Positions 1 to 8,900 are shown, counted from the stretch's first letter. The stretch: 64,000 bases of DNA from UMGS1933 sp045593405 (GCA_045593405.1 JAZNWN010000021.1:13624-77623), one strand, 5' to 3'. The notes: generated from the sequence alone by a model not told the origin. A program made the numbers and translations.

Positions 1-1
1 T

Positions 2-265
2 ACTTTCGATAGCCAAAAAGAAGCCAACTATTATAATATGTTAAAGCTTAGACTACAAGGCAAAGATATAAAAGGCTTCTGCCTACAACCTACTTTCATA
101 TTAGCTCCTGGATTAAAATATAAAGCTGATTTTATTGTCTTTAATAATGATGGAACTTATGATGTGATTGATGTAAAGGGGTTTAAAACTAAAGAATATA
201 TAGCGAAAAAAAAGGTTTTTGAAGATAAATTTAATTTGAGAATTACGGAAGAATTTGAAAATTAA
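2..265 (+). CDS. DUF1064-family nuclease-like protein, 5' end outside window
   Basis: The open frame continues upstream to base 2 without a stop, so the gene enters from outside the window; the ATG at 38 is internal. The visible part starts with FDSQKEANYY, then LQPTFILAPG, YKADFIVF and VIDVKGFKT. This is the order seen in DUF1064 proteins, which are mostly phage-encoded and have a PD-(D/E)XK-like fold: an acidic residue in the first helix, then D in ADF, then D-x-K in DVKG. The spacing and the KTKEYIAKKKVFE tail fit that family well. A role as a Holliday-junction resolvase or other DNA nuclease is inferred from the family, not shown here. It suggests that prophage-type sequence lies to the left. 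Confidence 0.7.
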   Translation, partial: TFDSQKEANYYNMLKLRLQGKDIKGFCLQPTFILAPGLKYKADFIVFNNDGTYDVIDVKGFKTKEYIAKKKVFEDKFNLRITEEFEN

Positions 266-286
266 TACCAAATTTTTATAAAAAAA

Positions 287-367
287 CGTGGGGCGCTACT
301 TGTGGGCACCCCATAAACATTATTAAATATTTGATTTTTTCGGGGCGCCGAGGGTTGCGCCCCTACA
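287..367. repeat. Two GC-rich palindromic repeat units
   Basis: Two short inverted repeats (287-314 and 341-367) with GGGGCG arms stand out in AT-rich intergenic DNA. The second ends in GCGCCCCTACA, the signature shared with copies near 1.3, 50.2, 52.3, 53.6, 53.75, 56.1 and 60.1 kb. They lie between convergent genes and may also terminate transcription. Confidence 0.7.
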
Positions 368-383
368 TATATTTGTAACAACT

Positions 384-683
384 TTAATTAAAACAAATAT
401 TATTTATTTTGTCTCCCAAATATATCTCTAATTTACTTTTGTCTTTTATCACTTCTTCTTTTTGTTCTTTTTTTAATGTTTTTATATAATATTCTAATCT
501 TAATGCTTGGCTTCTATTTTCTACTTCCCAAAAGGTTTCTAGCTTTTTTGCAGTATGTACAAAAGTGTATTTTGCACATTTTTTACTCTTACTAAAATGT
601 TCTTTCATTCTTTTTTCTACATTTGTTGTTATTCCTGTATATAAGGAATTATCCTCACAACGTAATATATATATATAGTACAT
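384..683 (-). CDS. GIY-YIG nuclease domain protein (UPF0213/YhbQ type)
   Basis: This 99-aa protein is a single GIY-YIG domain. It opens with YYIYILRCEDNSLYTGIT (the YIY and YTG halves of the motif), followed by the conserved Arg in EKRMKEH and a Glu in RLEYYIKTLKK. Length and order fit the small YhbQ/YazA proteins, which bind or nick DNA; the physiological role is not established. Its ribosome binding site AGGTG overlaps the stop codon of the upstream yfcE-like gene (TAGGTGAAAAAATG), so the two are probably co-transcribed and translationally coupled. Confidence 0.85.
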   Translation of the reverse strand: MYYIYILRCEDNSLYTGITTNVEKRMKEHFSKSKKCAKYTFVHTAKKLETFWEVENRSQALRLEYYIKTLKKEQKEEVIKDKSKLEIYLGDKINNICFN

Positions 684-691
684 TTTTTCAC

Positions 692-1214
692 CTATTCTAT
701 ATTTTCCTCTACTAAAGTTTTTCCTTCTAAATTTTTCAATGTAATTTTATTTTCATCTATTATTAAATAACTCTGTTCTGATCCATTTCTTGGTCTTGCT
801 ATTGAGCCTGGATTTGCAAAAATTCTATCTTCCTCTTTTTCTATCATACCATAATGCGTATGTCCACTTAGAAAAATTTCTCCACAATATTCTGGTAAAT
901 TATATTTATTATATATGTGTCCATGTGTTAGTGTTACTACTTTTCCATTTAAATTTATATGTCTTATATCTATAAGTGCAAAGTTTAGCATTTCTTCAAA
1001 ATGCTCATTATCACAGTTTCCTCTTACTGCATAAATCTCTCCTGTAAAGTTATTCAAAATTTCTGCCACTTCATAATTACTTGAAGAATTAAAATACCCG
1101 AGAAAAATCACCTAGTATTATTAATCTATCAGCTTTTTCTTCTGCATATTTTTCTAGAACCTGTTTTAAATATTTAATTCCACCATGTATGTCTGATATT
1201 ATCATTGCTTTCAT
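692..1214 (-). CDS. YfcE/MJ0936-type metallophosphodiesterase, read through a +1 shift at CGG
   Basis: The gene starts at ATG 1214 after AGGAGAAC. Frame one encodes 38 residues with the metal motifs D8-x-H10 and LGD36, then meets TCT CGG and stops two codons later at TAA. Skipping the C of CGG gives GGG TAT TTT and continues for 135 residues with the rest of the family motifs: RGNCDN, THGH and GHTH, then FANPGS. The full 173 aa is the normal length for YfcE-like calcineurin-fold phosphodiesterases that act on small phosphodiester substrates. Neither half alone could form the binuclear metal site. An ordinary frameshift mutation is the alternative, but the same codon lies at eight other junctions in the window. 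Confidence 0.85.
1098..1100 (-). other. CGG +1 recoding site in yfcE-like gene
   Basis: The coding strand reads GAT TTT TCT CGG GTA TTT TAA. The in-frame CGG is codon 39. Reading TCT, skipping C and continuing GGG TAT TTT AAT restores the family frame. The inferred restored residue is Gly39. Confidence 0.8.
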
Positions 1215-1241
1215 AATAGTTCTCCTAAAAAAATAATAATT

Positions 1242-1320
1242 TGTAGGGGGCGGAGTTCCATCTCCGCCCGCTCAAAAAAATTATTGATTTACGGGCAGGG
1301 GTGGAACCCTGCCCCTACAT
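1242..1320. repeat. Dispersed GC-rich palindromic repeat (two units)
   Basis: Two adjacent inverted repeats begin with TTGTAGGGGGCGG and end with GCCCCTACATTTT, with arms of the type GGCGGAGttccatCTCCGCC and GGGCAGGGGTggaACCCTGCCC. They fill the gap between lonB and the yfcE-like gene and belong to the repeat family scattered over the non-island part of the window. Confidence 0.8.
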
Positions 1321-1373
1321 TTTTATAATATATTTTCCAAATACAAAATTCCAAACACAAAACACATAAATTA

Positions 1374-3752
1374 TTATTTTGTTTTTCCATTTTCATAGTA
1401 TTTTTTCAATTTTTCGTATGCTAAGTAGTTGATTGTTCCTGCTGGAAATTTTCCATTTGAGTTTTTCTTTCCTGCTGGAACTCCTGTTAATATTTCTATT
1501 CCTTCATCAATTGTTGATACTGCATATATGTGGAATTTTCCGGTCTTTACGGCTTCAATTACTTCGTCAGATAAATGAAGATTTTTTACATTTTGAACTG
1601 GAATTATAACTCCTTGTTCATAGTTTATTCCTTTCATCTTACATGTTTCATAGAATCCTTCTATTTTTTCATTTACTCCACCTATTGGTTGAATAAATCC
1701 TTTTTGGTTTACTGAACCTGTTACTGCGATTGACTGATTTATTGGTATCCCAGAAAGACTTGAAAGTATAGCATATGCTTCTGTACTAGATGCACTATCT
1801 CCATCTACTCCATTATACATTTGCTCAAAACATAAGCTTGCTGTAAGTGATAAAGGAAATTCTTGTGCAAATTTTTCTCCTAAATAACCTGAAAGTATTA
1901 ATATTCCTTTTGAATGAGAAGGTCCAGAAAGTTCAATTTCTCTTTCTATATTTATAACACCTGTTTTTCCCATATATGTGTTTGCTGTAATTCTTGATGG
2001 TTTTCCGAAAGTATAATCTCCAATAGTCATAACTGTAAGTCCATTTATAACTCCTGTTTCATATCCTTCAGTGTTAATAAGTAAAGTATTATCTTCAATC
2101 ATTTCTGAATATTTTTGCTCGTATTTTTTTATTCTGTCTACTCTCTCGTGAAGTGTTTTATCTATAAATTCTTTTGTAATAATCTTTTTTCTTGCAAGCT
2201 TTGCCCATGTAGAACTTTCAGAAATAATTTCTCCTATTTCAGAGAAATGTGTAGAAAGTTTTTCCTTATCTTCTGTTATTCTAGAAGCAAATTCTACAAC
2301 TTTTGCCATTGCTTCTTTATCTAAAGGCAAGAATCCTTCTCTTTCTCCGTAGTTATGCACAAATTTTGCAAGCTTGTTAATATTTTCTTCTGTTCTTGGA
2401 GCATTTTCTTCGAATTCTGCTTTTATTTTAAACAGTTTTCTAAAATCTGGGTCTAGAGCAAGAAGTGTATGATATATATTAGCATCTCCTAGTAAAACAA
2501 CCTTTACATTAAGTGGAATTGGCTCTGGTTTTAAAGAAATCATAACCATATATGAACGTTGTTCTACATTGTTTTCTATAGACAATTCCTTTACTAAAAG
2601 AGCTTTTTTTAATGTGTCGTAACATATTTGGTTTGATAATAAATCTTGTGCTTGAAGTATGATATACCCTCCATTTGCCTTATGCAAAAGTCCTGGTTTT
2701 AGCATAGTAAAGTCTGTTTTTAACATTCCATATTGATTTTCATATTCTAATTTTCCAAATAAATTATGGTACATATAGTTTGTATCCATAATTATAGGAG
2801 CTCCTTCTACATTACTATTGTCTACAAATAAATTTACTCTATAATTAAGCCAAGGTTTTACTGATTCTGGTTTTGGGTTTTGTGGGCTTGGCCCAGCTTC
2901 TTCCTCTTTTATAAAATATATTAAATTCTTTAATATATCTTTTTTTACACTATCTAAAAATGCTACTACTTTTTTGTGTTTTTTATATGTTGCTCTAATT
3001 GGATTAATATAAGCATTAATAGTTAATAATGCAATATTTGCTTGCCAATCTTCAATTTTTTTATCAGCTTCTTTGTCTATCATCTTTATTTGGCTAATTG
3101 CAGCAACAACATATTCTTGAACAATATTAGACTTTTCTTCAAAATCTTTTTTTGTTTCCTCGTCTAGTTTTTCAAATTCGTCCTCTTCAATAGTTCTTCC
3201 ATCTATAACTGGCATCATATAAATACCATTTTGAGCAGATTTAACTTGAAAACCAAATTTAAAACATTGTTTATTTAAGTTGCTAAGTAATTTTTCTTTT
3301 TTCTCTTCAAATCCCTGTCTTATAAGATTCTTTTCTTTCTCAAAATCTTCATTACTAAATGTTTTGTGGATATATTTTCTAATATCTACAATAAAAGAAT
3401 CCATAACTTCTTTAAATTCTTTTCCCATTCCTGCTGGAAGTGCTACTGCAGTTGGCTCATTTGGGTCATTAAAATTATATATATAACACCAATCATCTGG
3501 TGTTTTTTGTTTTGACGCAAGTTCTGTTACATATTGTTTAGTATACATAGTTTTTCCTACACCTGCAGGTCCTTCTAAGTATAAATTATAACCTTTAGAA
3601 TTAATGTTAAGTCCAAATTCTAGTGCTTTTATTCCTCTTTCTTGTCCATATATTAAATCATTATCAACTATATCTGCTGTTGTTTCAAAATTAAAAATAT
3701 CTGGATCACATACATTTTTTAATTGCTTGTAATTTAATTCATTTTTTTTCAT
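1374..3752 (-). CDS. LonB-type ATP-dependent protease (AAA_32 and Lon S16 domains)
   Basis: This 792-aa protein has an N-terminal AAA domain with Walker A GPAGVGKT at residues 61-68, a long helical middle part, and a C-terminal Lon peptidase domain. The catalytic dyad is visible: Ser653 in GDSAS and Lys696 in NEKIEGF, 43 residues apart as in Lon proteases. The large non-Lon N-terminal region and the lack of a substrate-binding LAN domain place it in the LonB-like/AAA_32 group found in Clostridia rather than classical LonA. The family performs energy-dependent degradation in the cytoplasm or at the membrane; no clear transmembrane segment is visible here. It follows rimI by 16 bases and may be the last gene of the tsaE-tsaB-rimI operon. 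Confidence 0.85.
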   Translation of the reverse strand: MKKNELNYKQLKNVCDPDIFNFETTADIVDNDLIYGQERGIKALEFGLNINSKGYNLYLEGPAGVGKTMYTKQYVTELASKQKTPDDWCYIYNFNDPNEPTAVALPAGMGKEFKEVMDSFIVDIRKYIHKTFSNEDFEKEKNLIRQGFEEKKEKLLSNLNKQCFKFGFQVKSAQNGIYMMPVIDGRTIEEDEFEKLDEETKKDFEEKSNIVQEYVVAAISQIKMIDKEADKKIEDWQANIALLTINAYINPIRATYKKHKKVVAFLDSVKKDILKNLIYFIKEEEAGPSPQNPKPESVKPWLNYRVNLFVDNSNVEGAPIIMDTNYMYHNLFGKLEYENQYGMLKTDFTMLKPGLLHKANGGYIILQAQDLLSNQICYDTLKKALLVKELSIENNVEQRSYMVMISLKPEPIPLNVKVVLLGDANIYHTLLALDPDFRKLFKIKAEFEENAPRTEENINKLAKFVHNYGEREGFLPLDKEAMAKVVEFASRITEDKEKLSTHFSEIGEIISESSTWAKLARKKIITKEFIDKTLHERVDRIKKYEQKYSEMIEDNTLLINTEGYETGVINGLTVMTIGDYTFGKPSRITANTYMGKTGVINIEREIELSGPSHSKGILILSGYLGEKFAQEFPLSLTASLCFEQMYNGVDGDSASSTEAYAILSSLSGIPINQSIAVTGSVNQKGFIQPIGGVNEKIEGFYETCKMKGINYEQGVIIPVQNVKNLHLSDEVIEAVKTGKFHIYAVSTIDEGIEILTGVPAGKKNSNGKFPAGTINYLAYEKLKKYYENGKTK

Positions 3753-3768
3753 TAGTTATCCTCCTAAA

Positions 3769-4212
3769 TTATTTTATTTTTAAAGTCATAATATTAGCGT
3801 CATCTGTGTTATTATAATATTTTTTCCTTAATCCTGTTTTTTTAAAGCCATTTTTTTCATAAAGTTTTATTGCTACTAAATTAGTACTCTTTACTTCTAA
3901 AGTAATTTCTTCTTTGCCATTGTATTTAGCAAGTCTTATAAGTTCTTGAATTAGGGCATTCCCAATTCCGTTCTTTCTAAAATTTTTCTTTACAACAATA
4001 TTTGTTATTTCCATTTGGTCTACTGTATCTATAACTCCTGCAAAACCTACAACTTCTGTTTCTAATCTTGCAATTATATATTTTGAAAATGGATTTTTTA
4101 GTTCTGATTCTAGTATGTTAGAATTCCAAAAATCATCAAAATCAGATGTGAGGTTGTTAGAAATTTCTTTTAAATCTGAAAGAGTCATTTTATTAATTAT
4201 TATATTTTTCAT
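3769..4212 (-). CDS. rimI: Ribosomal-protein alanine N-acetyltransferase
   Basis: A 147-aa GNAT domain with the acetyl-CoA pyrophosphate-binding motif in RKNGIGNALI (R/Q-x-x-G-x-G) and the C-terminal ATNLVAIKLYEKNGFKKTG stretch typical of RimI. The start codon overlaps the tsaB stop as ATGA, so translation is coupled. The order tsaE-tsaB-rimI is widespread in Firmicutes. RimI acetylates the N-terminal Ala of ribosomal protein S18 in E. coli; the substrate here is inferred from the family and neighbourhood. Confidence 0.85.
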   Translation of the reverse strand: MKNIIINKMTLSDLKEISNNLTSDFDDFWNSNILESELKNPFSKYIIARLETEVVGFAGVIDTVDQMEITNIVVKKNFRKNGIGNALIQELIRLAKYNGKEEITLEVKSTNLVAIKLYEKNGFKKTGLRKKYYNNTDDANIMTLKIK

Positions 4213-4860
4213 TTTAACTCCTTCATTCTTTCAGCTTGAGATTTTCTTAAATACATTGGAACTACTGAGTCAGCTGTTTCAGAAATTCCATTTTTAAATT
4301 TATTGTAAGCACAAATTCCAATATTTGATGCATGAATATTATTATCCTTTGCAAAATTACCTTTTAATAATTTTTCATGTAAAATAGCTCCATCTCCAAC
4401 AAAAATTATATTATTATTTGGTAATTTTTCTATTATTACGTTTATATCATCTGCTATATACTCTTTAATTAATTCATGATTACTATCAAAAATCCCACAA
4501 TATACTTGATTGTTTCTAGCATCTATTAAAGAACATATTGTATTTGAATTAACATTGTAGCTCAAAGCCTCTAAAGAGGAACACGATATTACTGGTATTT
4601 GATTCACTTCTGCAATTGCTTTTGTTGTAGCAATCCCAATACGTATCCCTGTAAAAGAACCGAGGTCCTACATCACATGCAATTAGGTCTAATTCAGAAA
4701 CTTTTTTGTTTGTAGCTTTAAATAAATCATCTATTAATGGCACCAAGTTTTCTGAATGAGTTTTTAAATTGTCTATATTTAATTCTTTTATTGGTTTATC
4801 ATCTTCTAATAATGATACTGAGCATATTTTACTAGAAGTAGATATTGCTAATATTAACAT
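4209..4860 (-). CDS. tsaB: TsaB, tRNA t6A biosynthesis protein, read through a +1 shift at CGG
   Basis: The first frame gives LAISTSSKICSVSLLE and ends in IACDVGP, then CCT CGG; the second supplies SFTGIRIGIATTKAIAEV and the C-terminal half. Skipping the C of CGG yields DVGPGSFTGIRIG, the hallmark TsaB sequence (GPGSFTGLR in most bacteria), with Gly67 provided by GGT. Total length is then 216 aa, normal for TsaB. TsaB is the inactive ASKHA partner of TsaD in the complex that places threonylcarbamoyl on A37 of ANN-decoding tRNAs and is usually essential. The stop codon is TGA, overlapping the rimI start, which shows UGA is still a stop in this genome. If CGG were read as Arg, the core of the protein would be replaced by an unrelated tail. 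Confidence 0.9.
4660..4662 (-). other. CGG +1 recoding site in tsaB
   Basis: The coding strand reads GGA CCT CGG TTC TTT TAC in frame one and GGA CCT (C) GGT TCT TTT ACA GGG after skipping C. The second reading matches the invariant GPGSFTG motif exactly, so the position and size of the shift are fixed by homology. Confidence 0.9.
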
Positions 4861-4910
4861 TTTTGCTCCTTCTCCACAAATATATAACCCCGACGAGATT
4901 GAGAGGACTT

Positions 4911-5334
4911 TTAATTCCTCTCTATTTTTATATACCTTATATTTTCTTTACTTTCATCTTTTAATATTTCAATTTTTATATATTTTTCTGGTAGAGCATC
5001 TAAAATTAATTCTCCCCATTCTATTATGCATATTCCTTTTTCAAAATATTCTTGTCCACCAATTGCATAGAATTCATCTATGTCTGCTAATCTATATACA
5101 TCAAAATGATAGATGTTAATTTCGCCATTTGAATATTCATTTACAATTGTAAATGTTGGACTAGAAATTTCATCTTGTAAATTCCAAAAAGATAGGAACC
5201 CTTCAGTAAATTTAGTCTTCCCTGCACCTAAATCCCCGCGAAAGTATAACAACATCTCCCTTAGATAATTTTGATGCTAATTCATATGCAATTTTTTTTG
5301 TTTCTTCTTCACTTTTTGAAATTATCTCATACAT
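4911..5334 (-). CDS. tsaE: TsaE, tRNA t6A ATPase, read through a +1 shift at CGG
   Basis: Translation starts at ATG 5334 after GGTGG; an in-frame ATG at 5346 is less well placed. Frame one encodes 32 residues ending GDVVILS, then TCG CGG, and would stop eight codons later. Skipping the C gives GDLGAGKTKFTEG, the TsaE Walker A motif, followed by SSPTFTIVNEY, YHFDVYRL and CIIEWGE. The restored 140-aa protein has the normal TsaE length. TsaE hydrolyses ATP to drive turnover of the TsaBD complex. The Gly supplied by GGG (residue 33) is the conserved first Gly of the P-loop. It is followed by tsaB after 50 bases, so two of three genes in this operon contain the same recoding codon. Confidence 0.9.
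5236..5238 (-). other. CGG +1 recoding site in tsaE
   Basis: The coding strand reads CTT TCG CGG GGA TTT AGG in frame one and CTT TCG (C) GGG GAT TTA GGT GCA GGG AAG after skipping C. The latter encodes the P-loop GDLGAGKT. CGG is codon 33. Confidence 0.85.
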
Positions 5335-5440
5335 ATTTTCCACCATGTTTATTTTATATTAGAACACAAAATTTGTAAATAATAAAGGTAAAAAAATATC
5401 AAAAAAATGGCTTTATTTTAATATTCATTTTTAATTGATA

Positions 5441-5469
5441 TTGACTTAAATTTTTTGTATTTATATAAT
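5441..5469 (+). promoter_or_regulatory. Sigma-70-type promoter for Nudix gene
   Basis: TTGACT at 5441-5446 and TATAAT at 5464-5469 are separated by 17 bases. The pair lies about 40 bases upstream of the Nudix start codon. Confidence 0.8.
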
Positions 5470-5505
5470 AATATTGTTATTATATATATTTCATGGAGGT
5501 TTTAA

Positions 5506-5928
5506 ATGGATAAATTTAAGGAAATTAGACCTATTGTATTAGGTATTACTATTAAGAATAATAAAATATTGGTTTCAGAGGGTTTTGATACTGTAAAAAA
5601 TCAAACATTTTATAGATGTTTAGGTGGCGGAATTGAGTTTTTAGAGACGAGTGAAATAGCTTTAAAAAGAGAATTTTTAGAAGAAATTGGTGCCAATATA
5701 ACAATAAATAATTTTTTGGGGATTTCTGAAAACATCTTTACTTATAATGGCAAAAATGGTCATGAAATAATTTTCTTTTATTCTATTGATATTTCTAATG
5801 CTGATTATAAAGATGAATATATTATATTTGATAATAACCAAACTTATCATGCTAAATGGGTAGATATTGAACTTTTTAAAAACCATAAAGCAATAATTTA
5901 TCCAAATGAAGTTTTTAAATATATTTAA
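5506..5928 (+). CDS. Nudix hydrolase
   Basis: A 140-aa protein with a complete Nudix box: GGGIEFLETSEIALKREFLEEIG fits G-x5-E-x7-R-E-U-x-E-E-x-G. It starts at ATG after ATGGAGG and stands alone on the plus strand between its own promoter and a bidirectional terminator. Nudix enzymes hydrolyse nucleoside diphosphates linked to another group, using the box to bind Mg2+. The substrate cannot be told from sequence; the compact one-domain form resembles the MutT-like housekeeping group. Confidence 0.85.
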   Translation: MDKFKEIRPIVLGITIKNNKILVSEGFDTVKNQTFYRCLGGGIEFLETSEIALKREFLEEIGANITINNFLGISENIFTYNGKNGHEIIFFYSIDISNADYKDEYIIFDNNQTYHAKWVDIELFKNHKAIIYPNEVFKYI

Positions 5929-5964
5929 AAACTGAACAAAAGGTTCGTCCCTTTGTTCAGTTTT
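5927..5964. terminator. Bidirectional terminator
   Basis: The inverted repeat AAAACTGAACAAA...TTTGTTCAGTTTT, loop aggttcgtccc, lies between the convergent Nudix and CrtO-like genes with T or A runs on both sides. Confidence 0.85.
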
Positions 5965-6550
5965 CTATTTTGATCTTGTCTTTTGTTATTTTCTTCTCTT
6001 TTTCTAAAATTCTTACAATTCTTGGTCTGTTATACCTTTGAATAATAATAAACTGACTATCAAAAATCATAGCTGCAATTGCTGTTACGAAAAAAATCCA
6101 AAACTTTCCCCAGAAAAAAGCAAACAATAGAGTTGATAGTGAAATCACTTCATTTATCCAATGGTCCACTTCTGCTTTTGTCATAGTATTTGCTATTTCT
6201 TCTAATGAATATTCTTTTAGTGAAAATAACTCTGGATTATATGTTAGAGCTTTTCCTTTCCACTTTTTCACACGTAATAATTTGTAAAAACTTTTTTCAA
6301 ATTTCTTTTCTTTAAACCACCATTGTTTATAATTTATATGCTTTTTAAATAATTTAGAAACATTTCCCATAATAATTCTTACCCAAAAGTGATACATTAT
6401 TGTGAAGGCTGTTATTCCTGTCCATAAGATTATTGCATTTTTATAAATATTTCCATAATATAAAATAAAGCAAACTATTGAGGTTATAACAGTAATTGCT
6501 ATCACACAATACATAAATATGGCTGACCCACTTTTTTTGTGTTTACTCAT
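5957..6550 (-). CDS. Membrane protein, CrtO-like (glycosyl-diaponeurosporenoate acyltransferase family)
   Basis: This 197-aa protein has about four hydrophobic segments (near residues 10-30, 38-56, 135-153 and the stretch before FIIIQRYNRPR). The segment WKGKALTYNPELFSLKEYSLEEI and the AEVDHWINEVISL and QRYNRPRIVRI elements resemble the CrtO-type integral-membrane family named for the staphyloxanthin acyltransferase. There are no carotenoid genes nearby, so the actual substrate is unknown. It is followed upstream by an ICMT-like membrane methyltransferase gene 13 bases away, and the two look like one operon for modification of a lipid or prenyl compound. Confidence 0.55.
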   Translation of the reverse strand: MSKHKKSGSAIFMYCVIAITVITSIVCFILYYGNIYKNAIILWTGITAFTIMYHFWVRIIMGNVSKLFKKHINYKQWWFKEKKFEKSFYKLLRVKKWKGKALTYNPELFSLKEYSLEEIANTMTKAEVDHWINEVISLSTLLFAFFWGKFWIFFVTAIAAMIFDSQFIIIQRYNRPRIVRILEKEKKITKDKIKIEN

Positions 6551-6563
6551 TTTTCCTCCTTAA

Positions 6564-7229
6564 TTACCATACAAATGGTATCATTTTATATTTTACTTTT
6601 TCTTTATATTCCTTATATCCTTTTAGTCCTTTTTCAAGTACTTCCTCTTCATTTTTTATTCTCTTAGCAAGAATAAATGGAAATGGTAAAAAAATTATAA
6701 ATGCAATTAATGAACCTAATACAATAGGAAAACTTAAGTATAATAATGTTGTTGCCATATACATTGGATGACGTACAACTCCATATAACCCTGTATCTAT
6801 TACTTTTTGATTTTCTTGAATTTCAACTGTGCGAGAAAGATATGTATTTTCTCTCATAACTTCAATATAAAGTACATAAGCAATAATAAGTATTATTGAA
6901 CCAAGAGCAACTGCCCACATAGGTAACCTAGACCAATTATATTTAAAATCTAAACCAGCAACAGCAAAACTACCAATAAAAATAATTAAAGTCATAAGTA
7001 TTACATTTTTTTGAGTTTTCTCTTTTTCTTTTCCATTTAGTCTTTTCTTTAATAATTCTTTATCTTTACGCCATAATACCAGTGCTACAAAAAACATTGG
7101 TATAAATAACAGTCCAATAAATAACCAAGCATTCCAAAATTTAAAAGTTCCTGCTGGTAAAAATAATAATAATCCTATCATCACTAACCCTAAAACAAAC
7201 TTTGTTATTGTTTGAAATAAAAGTTTCAT
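6564..7229 (-). CDS. Isoprenylcysteine carboxyl methyltransferase-family membrane protein
   Basis: A 221-aa protein with about five transmembrane segments. The C-terminal half contains GLYGVVRHPMYMATTLLYLSFPIVLGS and the downstream RIKNEEEVLEKGLKGYKEYKEKVKYKMIPFVW, the arrangement of ICMT/phospholipid methyltransferase family proteins, where the RHPxY region and a late Glu-Glu pair form the SAM pocket. Bacterial members methylate diverse membrane substrates and the substrate here is not predictable. It is probably co-transcribed with the CrtO-like gene. Confidence 0.75.
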   Translation of the reverse strand: MKLLFQTITKFVLGLVMIGLLLFLPAGTFKFWNAWLFIGLLFIPMFFVALVLWRKDKELLKKRLNGKEKEKTQKNVILMTLIIFIGSFAVAGLDFKYNWSRLPMWAVALGSIILIIAYVLYIEVMRENTYLSRTVEIQENQKVIDTGLYGVVRHPMYMATTLLYLSFPIVLGSLIAFIIFLPFPFILAKRIKNEEEVLEKGLKGYKEYKEKVKYKMIPFVW

Positions 7230-7304
7230 ATTTTTTCTCCTTATTTTTCTACAATTATATCATTCTTATAAATCAATTAAATACAACTTCACTTTGTTCA
7301 TCTT

Positions 7305-7929
7305 TTATTTAATAGTAAAGTTAGCATAAATTTCTTTCTTGTTTCCATCAAAATAAATTTCTTTTACTATTCTATAATTTCCTTCTTTTAATTCTCCATA
7401 TAGGTTAGACCAATCAACTTTATCTTCAAATTCTCCATTCTCTTTTATAATCCAACCTATTGCTATAAAACCATATTCATCATTTATAGCTTTTACTTCT
7501 TTCCATTCTTCGTTTTCTTTTTTATCTATTTTAAACCATTCTCCGTGAACTTAATTCTTTATTACTATTGTTTTTTATAATAATAGTCGCATCTGTTAAT
7601 GTTCCTTCTTTTATTGTCATTGTTATTTTTTCTTCATTATCTTTTTCATTATTAGCTACAAAAAAATTATCATTCATAAACAAACTACCATATTTCACTC
7701 CTATATTATTTTCATATGGTTCGTCTGGTGAAACTCCAACTTTTCTTACTACTTTATACCCTAGTCCCCAGTATGTTATTTTATCTCCATTAAAATTTAC
7801 AGTTTTTATTGTAAATTTAGGTTCTACGCCATTTCTTACTCTTGCACTATCAATATATTGTGTATATAATGCTAATCCTATTAATACAAATACAAAAATT
7901 AATATTCCAATAATTATTTTATTTTTCAT
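7305..7929 (-). CDS. Membrane-anchored protein with C-terminal Ig-like domain, read through a +1 shift at CGG
   Basis: Residues 1-128 are in the first frame: a transmembrane anchor (about residues 4-22), then DSARVRNGVEPKFTIK and ITYWGLGYKVVRK, a module shared with the genes at 23577 and 24141. After TCA CGG the first frame stops three codons later. Skipping C gives SSGEWFKIDKKENEEW and LYGELKEGNYRIVKEIYF to a TAA at 7307, a typical bacterial Ig-like domain resembling the end of the neighbour at 8938 (YGRLSKGIYRIVKPVYDNG). The full protein is 207 aa. Function unknown; probably exposed outside the membrane. Confidence 0.75.
7543..7545 (-). other. CGG +1 recoding site in Ig-like protein gene
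   Basis: The coding strand reads AGT TCA CGG AGA ATG GTT TAA in frame one and AGT TCA (C) GGA GAA TGG TTT AAA after skipping C. The continuation is 79 residues long and matches the Ig-like fold of the gene at 8938. CGG is codon 129. Confidence 0.85.
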
Positions 7930-8036
7930 ATATTTACTCCTATATTTTTACGTTTCCGTAAGAGTTTCTATATTTTTTTACAAATTGATTATATCATAAA
8001 ATTTAAAAATAAAAAATTAATAAAATGTACTTTTGT

Positions 8037-8762
8037 TTATTTAATATATTTTATCTTATTTGCTATTCTATCTTTTACCAATTTTGAAATTTGCTGTGTA
8101 TTCATATCTTTGTATTCATCAAACAGAATTGGTTTTAAAAAATGTACTTGTGTTTTTATTTCTCCCATATTCCAACTATTATATGGTTTATATGAATCTA
8201 CCAAAACTACTGGTACAATCGGCACCTTTGATTTCAAGCAAATTTTAAAGCATCCCGCTTTAAAATCAATCAAATTATTCTTTTTCTGATTATCATAAAT
8301 CCCCTCTGGAAATAAAATATACCTTCTTCCTGCTTCAACTTCTTTTGCAACTTCATTAATAATTTTCATAGCTTGTCTATTATTTTTTTTATCTAATCGT
8401 TTAGCAGCTAGTACATCTACTATTTGTTTTATGAAAATAGAGTTTGATTTTTCTATATCCATTACAAAAGTACATGGTTTTTTATGGACAGATATAATTC
8501 CATAAACATCATATTTCCCTTGGTGATTTGGATACATCATATACCCACCATCTTTAGGTAGATTATCTTCCCCATACACTTCTGTTTTTATATGTCCTGT
8601 TTTTTGCATAACATCTGCAATATATTGAATATATCTATATTTAGTTTCCTCATTATATTCATCTGGACGTTCCTTCGATAATTTAAGCATATCTTGCATC
8701 GTTTTTATTGCCTCTGGAATTCTAAAAATATTTCTAACTATCGTATAATAATATCTCCACAT
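8037..8762 (-). CDS. 1-acylglycerol-3-phosphate acyltransferase-like protein
   Basis: A 241-aa PlsC-family protein. The catalytic HX4D motif is H80 to D85 in NHQGKYD, and the second motif FPEGIYDN corresponds to FPEGTRS. A VPIVPVVLVD segment supplies the last conserved block. The family transfers an acyl group to lysophosphatidate in phospholipid synthesis at the inner membrane face. Acceptor specificity is not evident, and the name plsC is withheld because low-GC genomes often carry several paralogues. Confidence 0.8.
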   Translation of the reverse strand: MWRYYYTIVRNIFRIPEAIKTMQDMLKLSKERPDEYNEETKYRYIQYIADVMQKTGHIKTEVYGEDNLPKDGGYMMYPNHQGKYDVYGIISVHKKPCTFVMDIEKSNSIFIKQIVDVLAAKRLDKKNNRQAMKIINEVAKEVEAGRRYILFPEGIYDNQKKNNLIDFKAGCFKICLKSKVPIVPVVLVDSYKPYNSWNMGEIKTQVHFLKPILFDEYKDMNTQQISKLVKDRIANKIKYIK

Positions 8763-8900
8763 TTGTCTTTTCCTTTCAAAATTACCAATTTACTATTTAT
8801 CTCATTTCCAACAATTATACCACTTCTTGTAAATTATTTAAATAATTTGATTATTTCGTTTTAACATCTGGTATTTTATATTGCAATTATATTAACACAA

